Assembly (NCBI GenBank): GCA_028641055.1
Contig: CM054057.1
Location: 726,178,484-726,242,483, forward strand
Source of the DNA: Alopecurus myosuroides
Lineage: Eukaryota > Streptophyta > Magnoliopsida > Poales > Poaceae
DNA length: 64,000 bases
Direction: 5' to 3'
Shown: positions 10,529 through 22,020 of the stretch, in pieces
Numbering within the stretch: position 1 is the stretch's first letter
Layout of the letters: every line of letters starts with the position of its first letter
Notes under the pieces: model-generated
What the model was told of the DNA's origin: nothing
The model's input: the letters and a program-made list of their open reading frames with translations, nothing else
Database searches by the model: none
Program-made: the position numbers and the translations under genes

Positions 10529-11668
10529 TGCGACGTTTGTCAACGTGTTAAGGCAGTCCATCAGAAGACAGCAGGTCTACTCCAACCTCTGAAAATTCCT
10601 GAGTGGAAGTGGGACATGATTGAAATGGACTTCGTTACTGGGTTTCCAAAGTCCAGAAAGGGCAACGATGCAATCTTCGTTGTTATTGATCGTCTCACTA
10701 AGGTTGCTCACTTCTATGCTGTAAAGGAAACTATCTCAGCTAGCCAGTTAGCAGAGCTCTACACAGCAAAGGTTGTTCCCCTTCATGGTGTTCCATTGGA
10801 AATAAGCTCAGACCGTGGAAGTATTTTCACTTCTCATTTCTGGAAGAGCTTTCAAGAAGCATTGGGCACCAAACTTCTGTTCAGCACAGCTTATCACCCT
10901 CAGTCTCAGGGGCAAGTCGAAAGAGTCAATCAGATTCTCGAGGATATGCTCAGAGCATGTGGTCTCTCCTTTGGCATGAAATGGGAGGATTGCCTTCCAT
11001 ATGCTGAATTCTCTTACAACAACAGCTACCAGGCAAGCCTAGGCATGGCACCATTTGAGGCACTGTATGGTCGCAGATGCAGGAGTCCAATCAATTGGTC
11101 TGGAGCTGGTGAACGTTCACTCTTGGGTCCTGACATTGTTAAGGAAGCCGAGGAGAAAGTTCGTATCATTCGTGACAATCTCAAGATTGCTCAGTCTCGT
11201 CAGAAGAGCTATTATGATAGCAAGCACAAGGATATGGTCTATGCACCTGGTGATAAGGCATATCTCCGTGTAACTCCCCTCAGAGGCACTCATCGTTTTG
11301 GTGTGAAAGGAAAGCTTGCACCAAGAAACATTGGCCCTTTCAACATCCTCTCAAGACGTGCAGAGAATGCTTATCGTCTTGAACTTCCAGAAAAACTATC
11401 AAAAGTGCACGATGTGTTCCACGTGTCACAGCTCAAGAAGTGCTTCAAGGACCCTGATCGTGCAGTTGATCATGATGATATTGAACTACAAGATGATCTC
11501 TCCTATAAGGAGCACCCTATTCGTATTCTTGATGAGACCGTTCGTAAGACTCGCAACAAGAGCACCAAGTTCTTGAAAGTGCAATGGTCACATCATTCTG
11601 ATAAAGAGGCAACATGGAGACCGAAGAGGATCTTCGCAAGAAGTATCGGACCTGTTCATTTTCAGTAG
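10529..11668 (+). pseudogene. Chromovirus integrase core and chromodomain, C-terminal part of pol
   Basis: Integrase joins element DNA to the chromosome, and the chromodomain directs it to marked chromatin. The segment opens with the second half of the zinc finger (C-D-V-C-Q-R-V-K). The catalytic D-D-E residues are visible in V-V-I-D-R-L-T-K, S-S-D-R-G-S-I-F and G-Q-V-E-R-V-N-Q. Then come a GPY-type region (I-G-P-F-N-I-L) and a C-terminal chromodomain-like segment (V-Q-W-S-H-H-S-D-K-E-A-T-W) ending at TAG 11666-11668. The frame differs from the preceding segment by one base near 10528, but this part is otherwise intact. Confidence 0.9.
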
Positions 11669-11692
11669 GGAATCTCGGGGCGCGATTCCTTC

Positions 11693-11703
11693 AAGGGGGG
11701 GCG
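11693..11703 (+). promoter_or_regulatory. Polypurine tract of the chromovirus
   Basis: AAGGGGGGGCG lies three bases before the 3' LTR start at 11707. It primes plus-strand DNA synthesis. Confidence 0.85.
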
Positions 11704-14311
11704 TTTTGTAAATCCAAGTATGAAAACATTCCTTAGTGGTTCAATTTCTTGTTTACTTTCAAGCAAGGCATCATGGCATCATCTCATTGCATTTGTTTTA
11801 TTTATGTTTGCATTGTTTTCATAATGAATCAACCTTGTTTTCACACTTGTCTGTTACAATCTTTCAAACAAAGAATTGCAAAACAAAACCTCCCTTGTTT
11901 TCTAAATAATTCATTAATGTTCAACTATTAAATTGTTGCCTCAAATCATTCACTTAATTCCACCAATTAAATTCAAATCATTTCCAATTCTCAAATCAGT
12001 ACCTTTGGAAACCATAACAACTCACCAAACATTCTTCCCTCTCTAAATCATTCTACAACCCTAGGGGTAACCCTATTCAATGCATGTTTTTCTTAAAGGT
12101 TTTATTAATATCAAAATCCCTCTATTTTGATTTCAAATGCAAACTATTATTTTAAAAATCAGTTCTTGAAATCCAAAGTTGAAATGTGGTTTCTAATCAC
12201 CTAAAAAGCTTAACTAAATTTTTCTGAAATTTTTCTCAACTAAACCCTTAACAGTTTTCTTCCAAAAGCATTTGCTACAAAAAAAAAACAGAAAGAATAA
12301 AAACGAGCTAACCCAGCGCAGCGCGCGGCAGCTAAGCAGCCCAGCCGCTAGGCCTGCCCGCGCGCCGCGGCCCAGCCCGCTATCTCCCACTTACCGGTTC
12401 GCTGTTGCGCCAAGATTCGCCAACGCTTCTCCGCCATCGTCAAGCAGTACGGCGGCCATCGGGGGACGCCACCGCGACAGAAACGCCGCCGCCCGACCGC
12501 TTCCGTGTGTTTCCGCCCCTATAAGAAGGCCCTAGGGCCCTGGCAGGTGCCCTAGGCTCCTAGGGTTCCCCCCATCCCCTCGCAAGCGCCGCCATTCCTC
12601 TCCTCGCTGTCGCACCACCTCTTGCAATTCTCCCGCCGGCGATCTTCTGAAATTCAACATGGCGCCGCCGCGTAGATCACCCACCTAGCCACCTCTGCAC
12701 GAAAATCACACCGCCACCCTCTCCTCTCTCAGCTGTACCCCAAATCGTCCCGGGTAAGCCTCCAATTCGCCGCCGTCCCTTTTCTCTTTTTCCGGCCACC
12801 GTGCCATGTCTTCTGAACCTGAGCACATCGTCGCCGTTTGAGCAGCACGCCGTCGTTTGAGCACGGGAACCTCTTCGCCGCTTCGTCCTCTACCTGTTCG
12901 ACACTGGAGCTACGCAGGAGATCAACCACAGCGTCCCCGCCGTCCACGACAACGCCGCGCCGCCGTCGAGCTCGCTGACCCCTCTCTGCTCCTCGACGAA
13001 AGCCGGTGAGCCACCGTGCACCTTCTCCTCCCCTCTGTTGCTTCCGTGCGTGCCTCTGCTTCTCTGCACGCGTCCAAAGAGCCACAGCAGCGCCGCCGTG
13101 CCCGTTTGCCTCGCCGCCGTTGATCACTGCACCTGACAGAGATGCAGTGTTGCGCTCGTTCGTCAGGTTCAGTTAAGCCCCAAACTGAACCTCAACCTGT
13201 TTCAGTCCTCTCTCTGTCAAACAACTGAAGCGTACCGCAGTGGTACAGAACCTTTGCGCGCGCCGCCGTGGTTGCGGGTTCGATCCCCCGCAAGCACACA
13301 TTTTTGTGGAATTTCTTCCACTGCACTGGCCCATCAGTCAGCCACCCCACTGCCACGCATGCACGCAAAGCCACAGGGCCCACTGGCAGCGTGTGGGTAC
13401 GCTTCCAGTGCGGTAACAAAAGTATTTAATCGAATCTGTTAGTTTTCTATTTTCTTTTAAATAGCAGAATAATCTATAAACTTCAAATTCAATAACAATA
13501 TCTGTAAATCCAATAACTAAATTGTATATATGTTTTCTGTTCAAAATTTTATAATCTTTCCAATTATTCCATTTGTGTTCCGTTTTGAGTTTTCAAAATT
13601 CATTTAAATTTCAAATTTGAATAATTCAAATGTAATTTGTAATAATTCATAACTAATTCATCCTGTTTTCAAATAATTCAAATAAAATATGTTTTTCACA
13701 CCTCTTTGAATATCCTATTCAAATATAAAATTTGTTTTCAGGTTTGAACAATTTAAATTGCCTAAACCATTTAAATCTTGTTTAATGCAATTAAAAATTG
13801 TTTAATATTGTTTAATTCATAATTAAATAATCCAAATACCAATTTCAAAATGTGAAACATGTAATCCAACTAAAATTTGCTAACCTTTTCAAATATCAAC
13901 TTTGTATCTTGTTTTGATCAAATTAACTTGTTGAAAACAACACTTACTTGTTCAACCCCATTAAGTACCAAATAATTTCCAACACTTAATAATTGTTTTC
14001 TTAACTTCTTAACCCTCATTACAATTGCAATTAATATTGTTATTTTGATGTTATCTTGTCAACCTAATCATGCATGCATCATGATAACAACTTTCACCTA
14101 ATAAATAGTTGCAAATCGTTTGTTCCACTTATTTCAATGGATCCTTTTCCATATGCAACCTTTGCATATGGGTCCATTTAATTTGTGCTATCATGTTAGC
14201 TAATTTATTTTGCTGCCCTATTAACTTGTCATGCATCATATTGATTGTGCACAATGCCATGGCAATGATTGTTTACATTCCTGTTTTGTTTGTTTGCTTC
14301 TTCTCGGTTAG

Positions 14312-15690
14312 ACGACGACTACGTTGAGACCGACGATCCTTACGACACCACTACTCAGGACCTAGCCCAGTACCCGGCTACTGAGCTGCCAGGCAAGTTA
14401 TCACTCACATGAATCATCGAGTTCTCTTCCACACTTGTTGTCGATACTATCCTTTTTGTCTATTTTGCTAAGCCCTATGTATCGTTGCTTGTTCTCCGAA
14501 CCCATCACATGATACCTTGAGCCATGATATTGCCATCACCTCCATACCTACAGCCATTGCTTGTTGCCTTAATTTTACCTAGCATGCTTAGGGTTGCTGT
14601 TACTCGAGTCTGTTGTCGGTTACTACTTTTACCATCTTATTATCTTGTACCGGGGCTCGTTGTTAATCAATCAATCCTGTTAATCGCTAATGGTAATAAT
14701 AATAATTTGATGATAAGGCACCGGCAGGAGGCCCATGAGAGGTTTTGGAGCCTGCTAGTGTCGACCCTAATAGGAAAAGGGTCTTGTCTACTGATCCATG
14801 ATGAGCGCACAAACCGCATGTGGGAAGCGAGTATGGGCGCCCCCCTCAACTTGACCTGATTCGCATCTCGTCCAAATCGCCTCATTTAGCTCGTGTTTTC
14901 CATTTGCCGCATGCATGTTTTTGCGAGCCCAGCGCAGGGTGGAACTTTCGTAGTCGGCATATAGGGGGACACGGTCTTAGAGTGCTATGATGGTCCATTT
15001 TCTTCTGGGCTTGATTAGCCGTGCGCCCAAGGTTCTTTGGGCTTGATGCGAAGAATGGTTGGTTGTGTAGAGTACCCCGCTTGGTGGGAGGCATCCCATC
15101 TGGCGGGTTATTCTTGCGTGTACGGCCAATTGGTGCAACCCTGCAGGGATAATCTTCTCGAGAAGCCGTGTTTTCCGCGGTTATGGATTACTTGGTGAAA
15201 GTACTGGCTAACAAGTACTCAGGACTACTTCAACATAATGATCAATCATGTTTCACCCAATGATTAATAACTTGACTAGTAATAGCTTATTCACACCAAT
15301 AACTTGATTCATCTTAATCCAACTGTGTGAGTTATCCTCGGATTGCTGCTTTGGATAAGGGGCGAGATCCAGGATGGGATTGGTTGAAGTTATCTTTCAG
15401 TTGGTTACAATCCTCGATCTTGTCTTATTCTGTTAGCCGGAACTTGTAGTTATCTTCTGTAGATGGTTAGAGCAGCCAGCAGCAACTTTCTTATCACCCC
15501 TTTCTTCCGTTGATCCCAAGCATCTATGCTTGTGTTGACGGGTAACTCTTTGATGAACTGTGAGTCTTGCTTGCCAGTACTTGGATGTACTGACCCCGTT
15601 GGGGCTGTGGTTTACGCAGAGTACGACTACGGCTACGATGACCACCAGGATGGCTACTTTGTGGAGTTCGACGAGACTGCAGACGAGTAG
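14312..15690 (+). other. Candidate two-exon split reading frame in the chromovirus 3' LTR
   Basis: This is the second copy of the structure at 4033-5403. Exon A is 14312-14392 (81 bp) and exon B 15620-15690 (71 bp). The exon sequences and the GC donor and AG acceptor look unchanged from the 5' LTR, while the intervening stretch carries indels. The exons total only 152 bases, so the lack of change is not statistically meaningful alone. TATA at 12520 would make this copy able to express independently of the internal genes. Confidence 0.5.
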
Positions 15691-15924
15691 TTAGCTGGAC
15701 CAGGGCTGGATCCAGGACCTACGTGGATGGGCTTCGTCTTATTTATTTTCTCCGGCTTCTTAAGCCTGTTGGATTTGTCTGTACCCAGACACCTTTGATT
15801 GCTTCCGCTGTTGTAATGGATGATATGTTGGGACATGTGTCCTCTGAATGATTGTATTCGCTATTTCTGCCTTAGTGAAGGCCAGTTGCAACTTTATTTC
15901 CATCTTTTGTGTCGTAGAGACAAG

Positions 15925-15929
15925 TTGTG
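15925..15929 (+). repeat. Target site duplication of the LARD, left copy
   Basis: TTGTG precedes the element start TGTAAGGACC and is repeated exactly at 31729-31733 after its end GATGTGACA. The interrupted chromovirus LTR resumes with ATAATCATTCG, matching 5645 onward. Confidence 0.95.
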
Positions 15930-16206
15930 TGTAAGGACCCCAGACCGGCAGTCTGAAACCCTACGTATGCATACATTCACGATCCCAGAAAGATCAGTCG
16001 TGAACAACATACACAGTTGGCACACAGAAATACATCATCCATTACACGAATACATAAAGGTATTACATAAAAGATCGCATGATCAAGTTTAACGCAACTG
16101 CCACAAAGGCAGGCAACTTAACAAACACAGCGGAAGACAATTAAAACACAACGTAGTTGAGCCCAAGTCACGCCTTAACCTACAGGCTGCTGACCCGGAG
16201 ACGATC

Positions 16207-17667
16207 CTAGTTCGCAAAGCCGTCAACTCCGTACTTCTCTTCATAGATCTCCTTTTGAGGCTCCTTCTCAAAATCTGATAAGTAGATACCAGGGGCGAAA
16301 CCATAATGAGTACATTTGAATGTACTCAGCAAGACATCCATCATGTCACTTACCAACATGCAAATATGCTTATATGGTGGATTAGGTAGGCTATAAATAG
16401 GGTTCACTATCAATGGTGTTCATATATGATGACACCATAGTTGCAGTTAGGTTAATCTGTATCTTCGTTGAAGAAGATACTTCAGAAGAAAATAATATAG
16501 TTTTAATTCTCTTGTAGATATCACATGTACAAGAGTTTTTGTAAAACTTTGTTAAAGAATATTTTCTCTTTGCAAAACTTCTTGGAATCAGTTTCCAGAA
16601 TTCTTGCTTAGAGTAGAAAAGGTTTTGTTTGCAAAACATTTTGTTTTGTATAACCTCATCTGGCTTTTCATCAACGACGATACCTCCACGGTATAAGTTT
16701 CCATTCCTTTCCGAACTTCACAAGTTCAACACTTCCCTTCAAGGATTCCCTTTCAAAAACTCTTTTTGAAAACATTGACACAATGCTAGCTACATGGCCA
16801 TTCAACTGTCCATATCCGAGGACGCGGCTTCTTCGAAAAAGTTGTACTCTGCAGAGGTGTACACATCCACCAGATCCAGTACACCCCCCGTGAACAATCA
16901 CGGACTGTAACAACAGTATGTAAACATCAGGTATCTGATCATAACCATCCACTATGTTCAAGCTAGAATATGCCTATCTCTCAGTTGAGTTTTACCACAT
17001 CCCCGGCACCGAGCTAATCCCCGCCAAGCCAGGATGCCTCATCTGATGCGACCGGAGGGAAAATTAATCCCACACTTTATATGTCTCCACTGACGACATT
17101 CAGTTCGAGGGTACGACGCCCCTAGCAAGTGAGATAGCACACACTAATAAGAACAAACTTCAAGTTAAGCCCCTTGCCCATGTTGGGGTAGGGTGGCAGT
17201 ACGGTAAAGGTTGTCCGGCGAAGACTAGGTTATGTGTCATTTTTGAAAACACCACTCTCAAAAATGACCACTTCCACATTCCTCCGGAGAACAAGGATCC
17301 GCCTTTTCTCCGGGGTTTTCCGTAAAGCCTTTGTTTTGTAGAATCACAATTTTAGGGTGTCCACTTAGGGACTAGTATATTTGATGGTAATAAATACCAT
17401 ATGGTGGCCTATGGCTTGGTATTACCAAGTTTAACTATTGGCATGATAGTAACCTATAATATAGTATAGTAGTAAATTCCACATCAAAATAGTTTTGATA
17501 ATCAAGTTTTTGTAAAACTTCAGAGGTAAAACATGCATGATAGATAACGATAAGTATTGTATCAGCAAGCATCAGGATGGCTTGCCTGGTATCTCTTTGT
17601 GTCCCTGGTTGTTGGAGTGACTGGAACTTGAAACAGAGCTTCACGACACTTCCTTCCTCTTGTTTTT
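16207..17667 (-). other. Candidate two-exon split reading frame in the LARD left LTR
   Basis: On the minus strand, exon A (17667-17586, 82 bp) follows TTTACGGCGTTAG and ends ACCAG before GCAAG, again a GC-type donor. Exon B (16274-16207, 68 bp) follows CTACTTATCAG and with one borrowed G reads D-F-E-K-E-P-Q-K-E-I-Y-E-E-K-Y-G to a TAG stop. Sizes, order and exon B phase match the chromovirus LTR. Exon A is 82 rather than 81 bp, so a direct A-B join is out of frame by one base; this copy may be decayed or use another site. No upstream coding exon is proved, although ATG at 20475 opens a short Ser-rich frame before a GTGAGC donor. Confidence 0.45.
16308..16327 (-). other. Stem-loop before the terminal LTR acceptor (LARD)
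   Basis: GAGTACATT and AATGTACTC form a perfect 9-bp stem with a two-base loop, 33 bases before exon B on the minus strand. The right LTR copy is at 26021-26040. It matches in position and core (GTAC) the shorter stem at 5289-5304 in the chromovirus. Confidence 0.65.
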
Positions 17668-18276
17668 CTAACGCCGTAAAAAGAGAATAAAGGACACACA
17701 TTCAGAACCAAACAAGACAAACAAGGCTACAAGTAATACATACAGCAAGCAATCAAGAAGTACCACCCAAGTTCTCAATTTTTCCCTTAAGAAAAATTGG
17801 CATAAAAACTATAGTTGAAAAGTCTGCTTTTTTTTTCTAGTGTTTATGTGTGGCCAATTCAATGATTTTTAGTTAAGAACCCATGGACCAGTGGGGTAGA
17901 GCACATGTTACTAGACAGTAGGGTGTCACATAAAACACATTTTTATGTCTAAAAACTTCCCCAACAATCTCTATGGCTAGCACATATAATTTGCTAAAAT
18001 ACTCAAGTGGTGAAAAAGGCTCATGACAACAAGTCAAGCCTATTTTCCACCATGATGCAAAAGTACCAGTGGGTGTTCCACTAGCAAAAATGCTCACCCA
18101 GAGGTTAATAAGCCTCTGGTCACTTTTATAAAAGTGCTCCAAACAAACAATCTAGCATCCAAAAACTCCTACTCATACTAGTAGAAAATTTAGGAAAAAT
18201 ACTAGACTAGTTTAGGCTACACTGGTTAATTTTATGCACAAGTGTGCAAGCTAGCAGAGGCAAAATACTCCTCTAA

Positions 18277-18298
18277 CCAGTACCATAAATGCTACTGG
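18277..18298. repeat. Recurring stem-loop of the LARD, LTR copy 1
   Basis: CCAGTA and TACTGG arms separated by 10 bases. It is the most diverged member of the stem-loop set listed at 18640, 19175 and 23769. Confidence 0.4.
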
Positions 18299-18639
18299 AT
18301 TCCACAAAATAACATAAAAAACATAGCTAGGAAACAAGGAAAAACTATGCTTAAAAAGCTACACATGTGAGGAGATTAATTCCTAGTCATCCAAGTGTTA
18401 CTCATGCTTTTATGCTACTTAAGAGGAAACCTATCAGAGGTGAAAACCCTAAGATAATAATGCCACAAGGACATTCCATCCTCTGGTTTCCACACCAAAG
18501 ATTCATAGTTTTCCCTAGGGTAAACAAGACAAAAAGCATACATGAATATCCTAGTATGAAATTTAGACTTTAGGCATTGCTATTTAAATCTATTTCAAAC
18601 ACAAGCACCAAGTATCTAGAGTTTCTATAACTAAAATAA

Positions 18640-18659
18640 CAGTACCTAAAATGGTACTG
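18640..18659. repeat. Recurring stem-loop of the LARD, LTR copy 2
   Basis: CAGTACC and GGTACTG form a 7-bp stem around TAAAAT. The flank TAAAATAA before it is also shared with the internal-region copy at 23769. The right LTR has the same hairpin at 28359-28377 with a five-base loop. Confidence 0.6.
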
Positions 18660-19174
18660 GTTTCATGAGAATTAATCTAGCAATAAGCCTAAAAAGCATT
18701 TAAAGATCTACTCAAAACATATTTAAAAGAAACACATCTAGTGGGGGGAAATAATGTTTCCACCAAAAACAATGACACCAGGGGTTTCCACTAGCATGAC
18801 AAAGCATTAAGAGGTCACAATGCCTCTGGTCCATTTGCTAAAAATTAACAAAAAACTAAACTAGCATCTAGTGCATTAACAATACTAGCAGAAAATAATA
18901 GGGTGCTTAAATAAGCAAGGCACTGCTACTCATGTTATTGTTTTCACACAAGTGAAAACTTTAGGGGTCAAGTACTCATAACAACATCATCAAAATGCTA
19001 CTGGTCCTATGAATACAACATAAAAATATGTGGCTACTCAACCACAAATAATTATGTCAAAATTCCACACATGAGGGAATTTTTCCATAACCATTCTCAT
19101 AGTAATGATTAAGCTACTCATGCTTTTATACCAACTCAAATGCAATCTAGCAGAGGTGATACTCACAAAATATA

Positions 19175-19191
19175 AGTACCAACATGGTACT
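19175..19191. repeat. Recurring stem-loop of the LARD, LTR copy 3
   Basis: AGTACC and GGTACT pair around AACAT. It follows CTAGCAGAGGTGATACTCAC, a phrase that also recurs in degenerate form upstream of the other copies. Confidence 0.5.
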
Positions 19192-22001
19192 GAATCCAAT
19201 ATCTCATCACAACAATTCAATCACTTGCACACAAATTAATCAATCAAAAATTATATGCAAGTAATAAGCTAGAGATAAAAATATGATATTAATATAAATC
19301 CTATTTCTTCTCAACTCAAGTCCACACATTCTAACATGATAAAATAGCTAAGTAATACTTATAAAACAAGTTCACACAACTTATACATGCTAGAAAACAA
19401 TATTGCAACACAAAAATATCATCACACAAATTAATTAACTAAAATGCCCAAAATGGCAGAAACAAGCAAATCAAAGATCTGTCCACCAAATTTTCTAGGA
19501 TGCTCTAAAAATTAAACCCTTCTAGGTTTGGATAGTCCTAAACATTTACAAGACCATCCAATTTAGTTTGCATCAAAATTCATCTTTAATTAATTTATAA
19601 AAATCACCAAAGTGCTCTCTGGTGTTTTACCAAATTGCATGCCATTTCAAAAATACAATGAATTTGGAAACGAGGTTAATGGATCCTGTTAGATAATTTC
19701 AAGGGCTTTCCAATGCAATTGGCCTCACTTCATTTTGAGTTATGAAATTAAAATGGTGCTCATTTTGGTGTTTCTGGTAGCTGTTACCAAAACATTTTTC
19801 ATTTCAAAACCATTCATCCAAAAGTAGATCTACAAGTTGGAGGTGGTTCAAATTTAGTTTATGTACAACTGTGATTTTTGGTTTGATCAAATTAATTTGT
19901 TTTGGTTAGGTTTGAGCTCAAAAGTAACCAGGCATCAATCTGTCAAAAATTAAAAGGAAAAGAATCAAGTTGTTGGGCCAGATCTGTTAAAGGGCCGGCC
20001 AGATCTACGTTTACCGCGAGCAGATCCACCCAAGGTCGCTGACGCGCGGCCAGCCAGCCACGCAGGCGCCACGCGAGCAGAGACTCGGCCCCACGCGCAG
20101 TTTGACTCTTCTAGCGCGGGGTCAAAGGGGGTTGACGCGAGCATGACCTCATCCCCGCGTCATCGCCGGCGAGAACCGCTCCGGCGAGCAAAGATCCGGC
20201 GTTTCCGTGCATCACTTCGCAATTAACTAGCACCAACACGATGTGCTCGACGAGGGGAACCTCCTAGCGTATGGTTCGTTTCCTGGGATGGCTCCGGAGA
20301 GCGGCGGCGACAGCGCGCGGCGGCGGCGGGACGGTGACCACGGCCGGCGGCGTTCTAGAGGGAGAGGGAGGGGGAAAAACGACGGGGGGATTCCCCTGCT
20401 CACCACAACTGTGCACGGATGCTCGGATGAGGAGGAGGGAGCTCGAGGCAACGGCGATTCGTCGCCGGAGCTCATCGGGTCGGAGAAGGGAAATGGACGG
20501 CGCGGCCACGTCGAGCCCTTCCGGCTCGATTCCTTCAGCAGGGAGGTAGAGCACGGCGAGGCGGAGACAATGGACCACCCGGCTGCCGGCGGCGAGCTCC
20601 GCAGTGGCCAATTCGACGGCGAGCTGTGTACGGGCTAGGGTTTGGGTAGCAAAATATCTTTAGAGAGAGAGAGAGTTCGTGGGGGGGGGGGGGAGAGGGG
20701 GTAGATAGCTGCACATGGGGGTCTTTTAAGCACCTAGAAGTCTTCTACTCGAAGGCAATGGAAGCATGGGCAGCCATGCCCTCCATTTCGTCATCTACAG
20801 GAAGAAGAAGGACACCATGTGACTCAGCTTACATTTAAGTCCCTGGAAAATCACAAGTAGGTCCCTGTACTCTCTGAAAATGGATGTTTTCCCTAAGCAA
20901 ACAAAGTCAAAAAATAATTTCCTTTTGCCCAAAATTCTAATTAGTTGAGATGCACAACATATATGAAAATTGGCTCATTTGCCTAAACTTGATAATTCAA
21001 AGTTGTTCAAATTTGAAATCTTACAAAAATGGACATTGAATTTATTTGACTACTTAGGAGCTTCCAAAATGATAATTTTTGGCACACATTCCTTATTTGA
21101 TGTGTTCCTTATGTGGTAGAAATTCAAGTCATTTTGAGTTACTTTATAGAACAAACTTGTTCAAATTTCTAAAAGGTGCTGTGAAGAAAACAGGGGTTTT
21201 TGGCAACTTAAACAATTCAAAAACTTGTTTCCTTTTGGTTTTCATCCTCATTTATGATAGAGCATGTGGTATTTATTTCATGTCATTTGGAAAAAGTTTG
21301 TAGAACAAACTTGTTCAAAATCCCAAATGTTGCTGTGGAGAAAATTCATGTTTTCAGGGCTTTAATGGATTCAATTCTTGGTCTCCTCTTGTGTGTGTTC
21401 CTTATTTGATATAAGGAAGCAATGGTATGAATTTCAAATCATTTGAGGAAAGTTTCCAATAGTAACTTGTTTTAGTTTTCTGTTTCAGAAATATTGGAAT
21501 TTCTATTTAATAAAGCACTAGGCTTTTCTTTATCAATCCTTTGCCAAAATATTTATATGACTAGAGATAGCAAGTCAATGCTCTCTAATACCTTTGTTTC
21601 TAAGCTTGCAAGGTTGGAAAAACATTTGATAATATTTTGGTGAAGCATCTAAGAATGCCTCCTTTTCTGATAATCTTTTAGGGAAATTATTTAGTGTTTC
21701 CTCTTTCTTAATTTAGGTCTTGGAATAATATTCAACAAGTAGTAGGTTCATAAGATAGTTTTTGGAAAACTCTTTGACATTATTTTACTTTGGAAATTAT
21801 TTCCAAAGTCATTGGAACAATATGTTGAATATTTTAGTCTACTGCTTTGCTATCTTTTAAGTTTGTTTTCAATCTCTTAGCCATGTAAGATTATATAATT
21901 AGTTTGTTTAGTTGCACTCAAACAACTACAATCAAAGTTTAATTGTCAAGCAATTAGCAAAACAATAGTGTTATCAGGTATTCCAAAATTGGGATGTGAC
22001 A

Positions 22002-22020
22002 GGTCTTCCCCCCTTAAAAA
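22002..22020 (-). promoter_or_regulatory. Polypurine tract of the LARD (minus strand)
   Basis: The plus strand reads GGTCTTCCCCCCTTAAAAA, which on the minus strand is a purine-rich tract ending AAGGGGGGAAGACC directly before the 3' LTR. It shows that the LARD runs right to left. Confidence 0.85.

Larger units (their letters stand above)
11707..15929 (+). repeat. 3' LTR of the chromovirus, first segment
   Basis: It matches 1429-5650 throughout, with scattered substitutions and small indels (for example the start TGTAAATCC lacks one base of TGTAACATCC). The LARD interrupts it after CAAGTTGTG. The GC-rich block, tRNA-like segment (13230-13293) and both exon-like blocks are present. Confidence 0.93.
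15930..22001 (-). repeat. 3' LTR of the LARD (left copy), 6072 bp
   Basis: Read on the minus strand it starts TGTCACATCCC and ends GGTCCTTACA. In that direction it has an AT-rich U3, a GC-rich block (20640 down to 20000) with a donor-like GTGAGC, a long AT-rich stretch, an exon-like block (17667-17586), a terminal exon-like block (16274-16207) and a 3' tail. A run of 13 G at about 20682-20694 is only 8 G in the right copy. Confidence 0.93.

Noticed and set aside
12272..12535. Basic, Pro/Arg-rich frame in the chromovirus LTR
   Set aside because: It lies across the promoter-like GC-rich block and is broken by small indels in the other LTR copy.
17435..17701. An 88-codon minus-strand frame in the LARD LTR taken whole
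   Set aside because: It runs through both splice-like sites into AT-rich sequence. Only the 82-bp central block is treated as meaningful.
20227..20638. Overlapping GC-rich frames on both strands in the LARD LTR (also 29952-30363)
   Set aside because: GC-rich sequence lacks stop codons in several frames at once. Only the minus-strand ATG at 20475 before a GTGAGC donor is noted as a possible first exon, without claim.
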